A stretch of DNA of 6,522 nucleotides from Methanobacteriota archaeon (GTDB lineage Archaea > Thermoplasmatota > Poseidoniia > Poseidoniales > Poseidoniaceae): positions 18,452 through 24,973 of the forward strand of contig PBXF01000016.1 of assembly GCA_002727515.1 (NCBI GenBank), given 5' to 3'. Of the stretch, positions 1-6,522 are shown one piece after another. Position 1 is the first letter of the stretch; each line of letters begins with the position of its first letter. A program made the translations under genes and the position numbers. Below the pieces are notes generated by a model. The model was not told the origin of the DNA. It saw nothing but the letters and a program-made list of their open reading frames with translations, and did no database searches.

Positions 1-74
1 GCCAAGTGGTACCTTGCACCACATTCAGAACACCCAAGAATTTGCCCTTCTACTGGCAATCTGCACGAGAAGCA
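1..74 (-). other. Cytoplasmic zinc finger of RING/treble-clef type at the end of the protease (partial)
   Basis: The tail reads CFSCRLPVEGQILGCSECGARYHL, given here as its key parts: Cys1425-x2-Cys1428, ten residues including PVEGQ, Cys1439-x2-Cys1442-Gly, then Tyr1446-His1447. A C-x2-C, a short hairpin containing an E-G pair, then C-x2-C-G-x2-Y-H is the opening half of prokaryotic RING-finger-like domains (Prok-RING family 1). A plain four-cysteine zinc ribbon is the alternative. The window ends before the next expected ligands. The position after the membrane helix and basic stop-transfer places it inside the cell. Confidence 0.65.
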
Positions 75-3000
75 TTGAATCACCATCTGGTTCGAGGAGT
101 TTTGACCCCCTTTTGCTTGAGTTTTGCTATATTCAGATGATGACCTTTTAGATCTAATTTTCATAACTCCAACCAACGCAATTAACAGAAGAATGACGCT
201 AATTGATGAGACTACTACTACGTAAATCTCAGAATTTTCATCAAGTATCTTGTCCCCTTCGCTAGTTATTGTGATTTGAGTACTTGGGTTTACTATCTCA
301 TCACCGCTCAATGAGATTTCAATTATTCCATCCCCTGGCTGATTGGATGTGATAAATAGTCGAATTACTTGGGACTGCCCAGTTACTAAATCTATTGAAT
401 CACTTCCATCGAATTTGATATCCCAGCCATTAGGAGCGTCTATATTTACAGCACTGGTAAGTCTTACATTTCCTTGATTTGTTATCGTTATCTGGGCTGA
501 ATTTTCTTCTCCGGTTTGCACTATTGATGGTACAGAAACATCCCAAGAAACCTCCTTCGTTTCGGCCACTAGCATTGATACTGTTTGATTTACAGATACA
601 ATATCATCCTCGATTGTTATCCTAAATTCTGGTTCAGATAAAGGAGGGGCAGATGATGGAATAATTACTGTACATTTTAGAGGAACAATATCTCCAACAT
701 TTACCTGCCCTAAAGAATCGCAATCTCCGAACAACCCTTGACCTAACGAAATTATCACATCCGGCGACCAGTCTGCCTCGCCATCATTTCCAACAAGCCA
801 CGTGTAATTTATCGGGACACCTGATGGATGTTTACCAGATCCGAAAATGTTGTTCCAGGAATCGCCATTAATCTCAATACTCATGAAGCTGAGGACGGGC
901 TCAGGGAGTTTAACCACCGATACATCGATTGAATTTGCCCATGTAAATTCAGAATTCTCCATGATTAGTTGAATCTGCCCAGACTTTGCATCACTATTTG
1001 CTGTAAGTGAAACTTGTAGATTCAAAGCGTTTGTCCAAGACAAATTGATATCATCTAGGTTAGTATTTTGAGTCCAACCATTTGGAAGTTGCATCCTTGG
1101 TTGTAACTCTAAATCGACATTTCCTCTATTTTCAAGAGTATACTGAAGCGTAAACGCACTTCCAGGCATTATAGAGCCGATTGAGGTTTCTAGATCTATT
1201 GTTAAATTGGGAACCTGCATTACAATTATCGGCAATTCATATTCGAATAATCGGTTTTCTTCTGTTTGCGAAACTACCCTTAGGATAACTGTTAGTTCTG
1301 TTTGAGCCAGTGTCATAACACTTGGCGGAGTAAATGAAATTTTCACGTTCATCATATCGTCTTCTAGCATCAAACCAGTAGATGCTGAGTTAGCGCCACC
1401 CTCGGCTGACAAATCATCAAACCCAGCATACCATCCAGGAGGAGGTGTCAAGAATAAATCATAACCAACATCGTCATTTCCTAAATTGTATAATCTGACA
1501 TCAACTAAAGTTTTATCTTGTGGATGGACTGGTATTTTTGAATAATCAAATTCAATTCTAGTCATGGATAATTTAGGAACGTCCAAAACCAAGGTGAACG
1601 GACTAGATACACTATTATCTTCATCAATTCCTAGGAGATTTATATCATAGAAACCAGGTTCTGGCCCGTTGGGATGAACCAGTGTCACATTAATTGATGC
1701 ACTCTGTTGTCCGCTTAATTCAAAATCTACAATATCAAAGCCGACATACCAAGATAGGGAATTACCTTGAGGGTCATTTACTCCGGTTGAAGTTATTGTT
1801 GCGTTAGTTGTTAACAATGCTGTATTTGTTAATTTGATTTCCCAAGATGAGCTTGTGGCATTAATATCAGTTAAGGTAATTTGAGATTGGTCTGACTCGA
1901 TTCTTACTCCAGGTGTTGTTACATTAACAACAACATCAAGCCGATTGTTTGCTTCATTAATCTCATCAATCAAATCACTACCATCGATGATGAAACTTAG
2001 ATTTCTAGAACCTGCAACCAGAGGCTCCCAATCCCAGAATAAAATCTTTGAACCTCCCGGACCAATGTCAAATGTTTGGGTTTCAATGACCTGTCCTTCT
2101 TCTTCAAATTGGACTTGAACATTTTCTGCCTTTACATTTCCTAGGTTTGTGATTTCCATTTCAATTAATACTTCATCACCGACTTGAGGTATTGCAATAT
2201 CTGTAGAAAATGATGAGCTTACTGGCGAGGGATCTGGACGTAAATCGTTTACTCCTATACCAGATACTGCTATTGCATATGGTTGTGCTTTGCTTCCTGA
2301 ATGTTGAGAATCTGAGACCTTTACAGTCCAAATCCCTTGTTCTGCGGAATCGATCAAAACGACCTCAACATTGTTCAAAGTGTCATATGAGCCTCCTTGA
2401 ATTGACCGCCCCTGGGAGAATTCATTTCCTTTGTATTCTACTCCACTAGGTGTTGTAATCAATAAATTTAGATTATTTACTAACTGGGTATTTGAAAATC
2501 TCGAACCTCTTTCATCAGACCATGCCAATACTGCTTTGAACGGCTGGCCTGGTGATGTGATATTGAAATTATAACTCTTTGAATTTCCAGAGGATGAAAG
2601 AACCGACCTGTCATCAACCCATATTCCTCTGCCATTATTCGGAGCCAATGTTCCTTTGAGGTCTATCCGCCCCCATCCTTCATCCATATTCGGAATGTCA
2701 CGAGTTCCAACATCTCTAGCACCCAAAATCATCAGTGCCTTGACAAGTGCCCCTTGTGGCTGTGGTCTTTGAGAAATTTCGGTAATATATTCTCTAATTA
2801 GTGCCGCAGTTCCAGCAGCATTTGGTGTCGCCATACTTGTTCCTGTATATTCCAAGTACCAATTGTTAGACCATGTTGCTCCACCAACATCAGTGGCTTC
2901 TTGGGCACGACACGAGCGCACATAACCTCCTGGAGCAATAACATCAGGCTTTATCCTACCATCATCAACTGGCCCTCTGCTAGATCCGTCCATTATCGAG

Positions 3001-4346
3001 TTTGGAGCACCCTGATATCTATTTTGAGAATTACCTACTGTAATGGTGTTTTTTGCTGTCCCAGGGGCACCAATTGTATCACTATCCGGCCCATCATTAC
3101 CTGCTGCAAATAGAACCGATAACCCTTCTCTTCCGCTATAGTACTGGTCATAATATCTAGTCCTGTCATCAACATCTTCGGAAGAAGCAGTGTATTTGCC
3201 CCAATCATTAGTTGATGATGATCCCCAGGAATTTGTGTGTATTCTAGCACCTTGGTTGAATGCAGTATTGAGCATATTGTTGATGCTGCTCCATTGGAAA
3301 TTACCATTGTTGTCATTTTCCATCGCTTGGAAATAGAGTTCTGCTTCCGGTGCAACTCCACTATATGTGCCTCTAGAACCGTCGCCAAGTACAGTACAGG
3401 AAACGTGGGTTCCATGACCTGAGTGTGCGTCTGCAGTTGAACCGTCGCCGATTAGGTCGACGCTCGCGATAACTCTCGAACCAAAATCTCCGTGATCTTC
3501 ATCCAATCCAGAATCTGCTACAGCAACTATTTGTCCCGAACCATCTAAGTCAGTTGTGTAATATGATCGCATTGCGTTAATATTCATGTGATTCCGTGCT
3601 TGGTCATTCCAATTTGTCAAACGAGGTTGCTCACCCACCCATGCTACCGAAGGCTCTGCCGCAATAGCAGCTACGGACTCAATAGTGACACCGTCATATC
3701 TACCAGTTTCTGCAAACTTGGAGCCATCTAGCTTTTCATTCGCTACCGATTCAATACCTTGGTGCAAACGCATGTTCCAATTGTCTGTGATATCAACACC
3801 TGGCAATAGTTCCTCTCCTCTCCAGGATTCAATTCTGACTTCTGTGCCTTTATCAGAATCCATTATAAATTCATCAACTAAAAGTGCAAGAGGCACTGGT
3901 TGTACCGAAGAAACACCAGAAATATCCTTCAAACTTGAAAGCCCAATTTGTGTTCCTTGAACCAAAAGTCCCGAAGGAGCGATATATTCTCTGACCTCTA
4001 CTCCTACCAAATCTGAAACTGTTGCTCTAACTTCAGCAAATCTGTAGTCATTTGATACTAAAACAATTGCAAGGTCTGGCCTTGTTACCAATAATTCATC
4101 TGGTATCTCATACTCGAACAAAATTCCACTTGCGTCGTGGATTCCTAATCGAGAATGAGCAATTACAGACCTATTTTCCAATGCAAGTGAATTGTCTAAG
4201 GTACCCACAAAGTTACGAATTGTGTCTTTTGGTAAGTCGAATTTTATCCATTCAACTCCTGGTTCTTTTTCCTGTACGTCTGAAAACGAACTAATGGGTA
4301 CTACTGAAAGAAGTAGAATAACCAGGAGTAATGCCGCTTTACGCAC
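1..4346 (-). CDS. Secreted membrane-anchored subtilisin-like (S8, Kp-43-type) serine protease with Ig-like stalk and cytoplasmic zinc finger, C-terminus cut by window
   Basis: The frame is open for 1448 codons from GTG at 4344-4346 to the window edge and lacks its stop. A TAA lies two codons upstream of the GTG, so no earlier start exists. Residues 1-22 (MRK, then a leucine-rich core, then SSFS) form a signal peptide. Residues 23-249 are propeptide. The catalytic domain, about 250-565, shows Asp278 in VADSGLDEDHGD, His311 in SGHGTHVS, the NSWGS substrate-binding segment, oxyanion Asn417 in AAGNDGPD and Ser504 in GTSMATPN. Residues 566-698 match the jelly-roll that follows Kp-43-type proteases (VLAWSD, LVNNLNLLI, NNVE). 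A CARDB domain (about 700-811, with DEINEANN) and further Ig-like modules follow to 1373. A membrane helix lies at 1374-1395, followed by basic KIRSKR. The cytoplasmic tail holds Cys1425, 1428, 1439, 1442 and His1447. The expected role is hydrolysis of proteins or peptides at the cell surface. Protease identity is secure; the substrate is unknown. Confidence 0.95.
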   Translation of the reverse strand, partial: MRKAALLLVILLLSVVPISSFSDVQEKEPGVEWIKFDLPKDTIRNFVGTLDNSLALENRSVIAHSRLGIHDASGILFEYEIPDELLVTRPDLAIVLVSNDYRFAEVRATVSDLVGVEVREYIAPSGLLVQGTQIGLSSLKDISGVSSVQPVPLALLVDEFIMDSDKGTEVRIESWRGEELLPGVDITDNWNMRLHQGIESVANEKLDGSKFAETGRYDGVTIESVAAIAAEPSVAWVGEQPRLTNWNDQARNHMNINAMRSYYTTDLDGSGQIVAVADSGLDEDHGDFGSRVIASVDLIGDGSTADAHSGHGTHVSCTVLGDGSRGTYSGVAPEAELYFQAMENDNNGNFQWSSINNMLNTAFNQGARIHTNSWGSSSTNDWGKYTASSEDVDDRTRYYDQYYSGREGLSVLFAAGNDGPDSDTIGAPGTAKNTITVGNSQNRYQGAPNSIMDGSSRGPVDDGRIKPDVIAPGGYVRSCRAQEATDVGGATWSNNWYLEYTGTSMATPNAAGTAALIREYITEISQRPQPQGALVKALMILGARDVGTRDIPNMDEGWGRIDLKGTLAPNNGRGIWVDDRSVLSSSGNSKSYNFNITSPGQPFKAVLAWSDERGSRFSNTQLVNNLNLLITTPSGVEYKGNEFSQGRSIQGGSYDTLNNVEVVLIDSAEQGIWTVKVSDSQHSGSKAQPYAIAVSGIGVNDLRPDPSPVSSSFSTDIAIPQVGDEVLIEMEITNLGNVKAENVQVQFEEEGQVIETQTFDIGPGGSKILFWDWEPLVAGSRNLSFIIDGSDLIDEINEANNRLDVVVNVTTPGVRIESDQSQITLTDINATSSSWEIKLTNTALLTTNATITSTGVNDPQGNSLSWYVGFDIVDFELSGQQSASINVTLVHPNGPEPGFYDINLLGIDEDNSVSSPFTLVLDVPKLSMTRIEFDYSKIPVHPQDKTLVDVRLYNLGNDDVGYDLFLTPPPGWYAGFDDLSAEGGANSASTGLMLEDDMMNVKISFTPPSVMTLAQTELTVILRVVSQTEENRLFEYELPIIVMQVPNLTIDLETSIGSIMPGSAFTLQYTLENRGNVDLELQPRMQLPNGWTQNTNLDDINLSWTNALNLQVSLTANSDAKSGQIQLIMENSEFTWANSIDVSVVKLPEPVLSFMSIEINGDSWNNIFGSGKHPSGVPINYTWLVGNDGEADWSPDVIISLGQGLFGDCDSLGQVNVGDIVPLKCTVIIPSSAPPLSEPEFRITIEDDIVSVNQTVSMLVAETKEVSWDVSVPSIVQTGEENSAQITITNQGNVRLTSAVNIDAPNGWDIKFDGSDSIDLVTGQSQVIRLFITSNQPGDGIIEISLSGDEIVNPSTQITITSEGDKILDENSEIYVVVVSSISVILLLIALVGVMKIRSKRSSSEYSKTQAKGGQNSSNQMVIQCFSCRLPVEGQILGCSECGARYHL
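228..2249 (-). other. Six tandem Ig-like/CARDB-type stalk modules within the protease
   Basis: Between the jelly-roll and the membrane helix the protein has a repeated strand-turn motif of the form N-x-G-[ND] or a close variant. It occurs at residues 734 (TNLGN), 841 (TNTALL, degenerate), 954 (YNLGN), 1073 (ENRGN), 1187 (NDGEAD, shifted) and 1290 (TNQGN). The spacings are 107, 113, 119, 114 and 103 residues, close to one beta-sandwich domain each. The first module has the CARDB ending DEINEANN. Several later ones have the P-x-GW motif seen in NEW3/COG1470-type modules (PPGWYAG, PNGWTQN, PNGWDIK). They probably form a stiff spacer that holds the catalytic head away from the membrane. The repeats are divergent, not DNA-level copies. 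Confidence 0.7.
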
Positions 4347-4393
4347 ATATTAATGGCGATGAATGTTGGTTTTAGGTATTATCACTAATAGAC
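4347..4393 (-). other. 47-base gap before the protease gene, no ribosome site seen
   Basis: This is the only non-coding stretch in the window. It is AT-rich. On the coding strand the bases just before the GTG are CGCCATTAATAT, with nothing resembling GGAGG within 15 bases. The segment TATTAGTGATAATACC (4375-4390) is AT-rich, but I see no convincing archaeal TATA box with a BRE at the right distance. There is no hairpin or T-tract terminator after the upstream stop. The protease could be translated by coupling or from its own leaderless transcript. Neither is shown by the sequence. Confidence 0.5.
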
Positions 4394-4945
4394 TCATAAA
4401 AACCAAAATGCGCCATCACAATCATCCTTGAATTTCATGTTTTCAACCTCAAACACTTTGTGGGTAAATATTTCTGAATTTTCTTGTCCTCTAAAATCTA
4501 CCCAATCTATCGAAATCCTGATTGTGTATTCTTCCCAAACACTGTAACCTATGATAGCTTGTTCCATTTTATCACCAGATATGCTAGTGAGACTTTCAAT
4601 TTTTTCAAATTTCAAATTAATTGAATCATTCTTTTCAATGACATTATTTTCAGAATCAAGAAATTCAACTACGAGATGAACATCACTAATTGCTCTACTA
4701 CCATCATTAATCAATTCAACCATTATGACGTGACCGTTTCTTTGGATGTATGTGGTTTCGATTTCGACATCATCTCGCGGTATAATCCAATACCAGGTTG
4801 ACACTAACGAGCCAATCAGAATTAACAGCACTACGCCTGCTAATGCAACCCTCAAAGGATGTACTTTCTCTGAAAGATCTTTTACGAATTGGCCAACATC
4901 TTGAGAAATCTCGTGGAGTTCTTGTTCGTCATACTCCTCTGTCAA
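4394..4945 (-). CDS. Unknown single-pass signal-anchor protein with extracytoplasmic beta-sandwich-like domain
   Basis: This gene encodes 183 residues, starts with TTG and ends with TGA. I do not recognise a named family. Residues 1-32 are acidic and look helical (TEEYDEQELHEIS), and a short basic stretch KVHPLR precedes a membrane helix at about 33-53. That basic flank implies the N-terminus stays inside. Residues 60-165 alternate hydrophobic and polar residues, with HVIMVELINDGSRAISDV followed by VEFLDSENNVIEK. This resembles the small FxLYD-like or LEA14-like beta-sandwiches found behind membrane anchors; the resemblance is by eye only. The C-terminus is aromatic (GAFWFL). The TTG overlaps the TGA of the upstream gene, and a GGAGGTG ribosome site sits 5 bases before it. 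No methionine lies between the TTG and the membrane helix, so the TTG start is well supported. The protease gene follows after 47 bases. It may be an accessory or partner of an envelope complex; this is inference. Confidence 0.85.
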   Translation of the reverse strand: MTEEYDEQELHEISQDVGQFVKDLSEKVHPLRVALAGVVLLILIGSLVSTWYWIIPRDDVEIETTYIQRNGHVIMVELINDGSRAISDVHLVVEFLDSENNVIEKNDSINLKFEKIESLTSISGDKMEQAIIGYSVWEEYTIRISIDWVDFRGQENSEIFTHKVFEVENMKFKDDCDGAFWFL

Positions 4946-6522
4946 CCGAACACCTCCGCTATTCCTGTCGCAATTAGTGAAGAGAACGGGTCAACAATCA
5001 TTATGTGGGTTGTCTCTATTTTACCACCTGTTAGGCTACCTATTAGGGATAGATCGGTAACAACTCCATTTATTCCCACACTGGATGCAGTTGGTATTCC
5101 TCCAGTAAACTGAGCATCAAGTAGAACTCCTCTGCCGTCTATTTCAAATCCAGCAAAACTAACTTCTGCGTTTGATGTTGCAACGATACGGCCACCTGTA
5201 ATTCCATCGACTACTATTATTGGATAGCCCATAATCAGGTGTTGGTGCACTTCTGCTCCTTGCAAGTTTTCACCAACAAGTTCAGCAGACAATAATTTCA
5301 CTCCTTCCCTAGGGATTGAATCTCCACTTCTGATATACAATCTTTCGACCCCGTTTCCAGAAGCAGAAATACGGGCACCGTAATCTTCGGTAACCTCCAT
5401 ATTGAAACTAGTTGGGAGATTTTCTGCCAACATCAAATTACTTCGTCTAGTATTTTGTGCCTTACCTTTTGTTTCGATGAATAAATCCATTTCATCAGTA
5501 TTTGAATAATAATTTAGTTCAAACATTCCTTGGAATGCTGTGACTTCATGTATGTCAAATCTATCAGATGGTTGCGCAGTGAGTTTCATCTCACCAGGCA
5601 CATCTTTGATGAACATTGTAGACGGCCACCATAATCCATCAACCTTTCTGAGTTGTTGTAGCATTAGTGAGTCTGCAGCGTTCGGAGTCCCCTCAATTCT
5701 GTCCATTGGAGTTACATTTAGGGTAGTTTGCAAAATGTCTCCTATCTTTGAATACAAATTCGCACTTCCTGGAGCGTCAAATAATATCATTTCAGTTCTA
5801 ATTCCTCTGATACGATTATTCTGTAGAATGTGGGCTGTATCTAGCCGTTCACCGATATCGTACTTTGCATCAATTGTTGTCCTCGGAATAATTAGGTCTG
5901 ATTCTGTTACTAGAGTCATATTTAGTGTAACATCCCTTTTTAATTCGGTATCTAGACCAGTCATTACAATAGAGGTATCAGTTCCAGATAATCCATTCAC
6001 CTGGATTTTGAAGACTGGTCTGGCAGGAGTCCAATCTTTGATTAATACGATTACTTCGAATGTTGGTATATCATCTTCTACCACTAAATCATACGATAAT
6101 TTGATTTTTCCTGCTGGTAATTGAGGCATCCATATCTTCACATGCCAAGAACGCCTTTGATCGAATTGAATTCCTTCCTCCTCGAATAAATCTATGTCGA
6201 TTTCTGCAAACTCTAGTTCAGAAATGTAACCATCTGCTATTGCATCTACAAGTAATTCACTTTGAGTAATGTCCGCTCTAGAAAAGGCTTTGATTACATC
6301 TGTGCGTTCACTTTCATCGATTTCCCAATCCTTTAGAGCCTCACTTACAATAAATCTTGAGCTTGCAGTGAAATTCATCATAATCGAGTAGTTGAACAGA
6401 AGTTCAGTTGCTTCTAAGACCTCTCCAGATACACCATGAACCCAATCTGGTTCTGAATCTAAATTTACTCCTTTCTTTATGTCCATTGTTAAATCAAATT
6501 CTTCTCCTGTGAGAAGGTCTAA
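4942..6522 (-). CDS. Unknown large beta-rich envelope-type protein, N-terminus cut by window
   Basis: The frame is open from the window edge to TGA at 4942-4944. The first ATG in the window (6484-6486) gives 514 residues, but the frame continues upstream for 12 more codons (LDLLTGEEFDLT). The only purine-rich stretch before that ATG is about 16 bases away, so the ATG is probably internal and the start lies outside. Numbering below counts that Met as 1. Residues 41-100 are acidic and mostly helical and contain an EF-hand-like loop (81-92, DAIADGYISELE). From about 115 to the end there are many short alternating strands, with conserved-looking spots such as VDGLWWPS (282-289) and repeated GG-[RK]-I turns (431-434, 487-490). 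There is no cysteine and no clear membrane helix in the visible part, and no signal peptide can be seen because the N-terminus is missing. The extended strand pattern is compatible with a long beta-sheet or lipid-binding-groove protein (AsmA-like, for example), but I cannot assign a family. It is the first visible gene of the apparent operon. Confidence 0.85.
   Translation of the reverse strand, partial: LDLLTGEEFDLTMDIKKGVNLDSEPDWVHGVSGEVLEATELLFNYSIMMNFTASSRFIVSEALKDWEIDESERTDVIKAFSRADITQSELLVDAIADGYISELEFAEIDIDLFEEEGIQFDQRRSWHVKIWMPQLPAGKIKLSYDLVVEDDIPTFEVIVLIKDWTPARPVFKIQVNGLSGTDTSIVMTGLDTELKRDVTLNMTLVTESDLIIPRTTIDAKYDIGERLDTAHILQNNRIRGIRTEMILFDAPGSANLYSKIGDILQTTLNVTPMDRIEGTPNAADSLMLQQLRKVDGLWWPSTMFIKDVPGEMKLTAQPSDRFDIHEVTAFQGMFELNYYSNTDEMDLFIETKGKAQNTRRSNLMLAENLPTSFNMEVTEDYGARISASGNGVERLYIRSGDSIPREGVKLLSAELVGENLQGAEVHQHLIMGYPIIVVDGITGGRIVATSNAEVSFAGFEIDGRGVLLDAQFTGGIPTASSVGINGVVTDLSLIGSLTGGKIETTHIMIVDPFSSLIATGIAEVFG
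4951..4957 (-). promoter_or_regulatory. Shine-Dalgarno site for the 183-residue signal-anchor gene
   Basis: The coding strand reads GGAGGTG, followed by five bases (TTCGG) and then the TTG start codon at 4943-4945. This is a near-perfect complement to the 3' end of 16S rRNA at normal spacing. It lies inside the last codons of the upstream gene. It decides the TTG start and indicates translation from a polycistronic message. Confidence 0.85.

Noticed and set aside
3035..3415. 126-codon open frame on the minus strand inside the protease
   Set aside because: It is a different frame of the same strand, directly over the catalytic domain. The protease frame there carries all the subtilisin motifs, so this is a shadow.
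3685..3960. 91-codon plus-strand frame; similar ones at 2210-2449, 2901-3113, 3237-3422, 4052-4294 and 4889-5113
   Set aside because: All lie antisense to continuous minus-strand genes, and their translations show no domain, signal or membrane pattern of their own.
4346..4348. ATG two bases upstream of the GTG as an alternative protease start
   Set aside because: It is in another frame and meets a stop after about 15 codons. Only the GTG opens the protease frame with its signal peptide.
4394..4404. T-run (GGTTTTTATGA on the coding strand) as a terminator of the middle gene
   Set aside because: It is only five T's and lies within the last codons, with no hairpin or longer T-tract after the stop.
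5540..6124. 194-codon open frame on the plus strand
   Set aside because: It lies antisense to the beta-rich gene, is low-complexity in character (Ser/Ile-rich), has no recognisable domain and no convincing ribosome site. It is an antisense shadow.
1..6522. tRNA, rRNA, CRISPR array, insertion sequence or direct DNA repeats
   Set aside because: Almost every base is explained by three continuous coding frames. I saw no regularly spaced DNA repeats, terminal inverted repeats, transposase motifs or RNA gene signatures.

Overview
The window carries three protein genes, all on the minus strand and read from right to left. Together they cover almost every base, and both end genes run off the window. 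The likely source is an archaeon, and a planktonic marine euryarchaeon of the Poseidoniales (Marine Group II) type is my best guess. The grounds are a moderate to low GC content (roughly 40% by eye), GTG and TTG starts, a secreted subtilisin with a CARDB/Ig-like stalk and a single C-terminal membrane helix, and an internal operon gene with a strong Shine-Dalgarno next to a gene with none. This is inference from style, because no marker gene is present.

Right part (4942 to beyond 6522): the C-terminal 526 or more residues of a large, cysteine-free, beta-strand-rich protein that I do not recognise. Its reading frame stays open to the window edge, so the ATG at 6484-6486 is probably internal and the true start lies outside. 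An EF-hand-like loop sits near its visible N-terminus.

Middle (4394-4945): a 183-residue signal-anchor protein with a cytoplasmic N-terminus, one membrane helix and an outside beta-sandwich-like domain. It starts with TTG, overlaps the upstream stop codon by 4 bases (TTGA on the coding strand), and has a textbook GGAGGTG ribosome site inside the end of the upstream gene.

Left part (1-4346): at least 1448 codons of a secreted, membrane-anchored serine protease of the subtilisin (S8) family, Kp-43-like. I translated the whole frame by hand and found no stop and no frameshift. The order is signal peptide, a long propeptide that looks like two tandem inhibitor-I9-like folds, the catalytic domain (Asp278, His311, Asn417, Ser504), a jelly-roll domain, one CARDB domain plus five more Ig-like modules spaced about 110 residues apart, a membrane helix, and a cytoplasmic tail that enters a C-x2-C-x10-C-x2-C-G-x2-Y-H zinc finger of RING/treble-clef appearance just where the window ends.

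The shared orientation, the overlap and the 47-base gap suggest one transcription unit for three envelope proteins. A functional partnership between the protease and the two unknown proteins is possible but is inferred only from position. The most unusual item is the combination of an extracellular protease, a beta-sandwich stalk and a cytoplasmic RING-like finger in one polypeptide.
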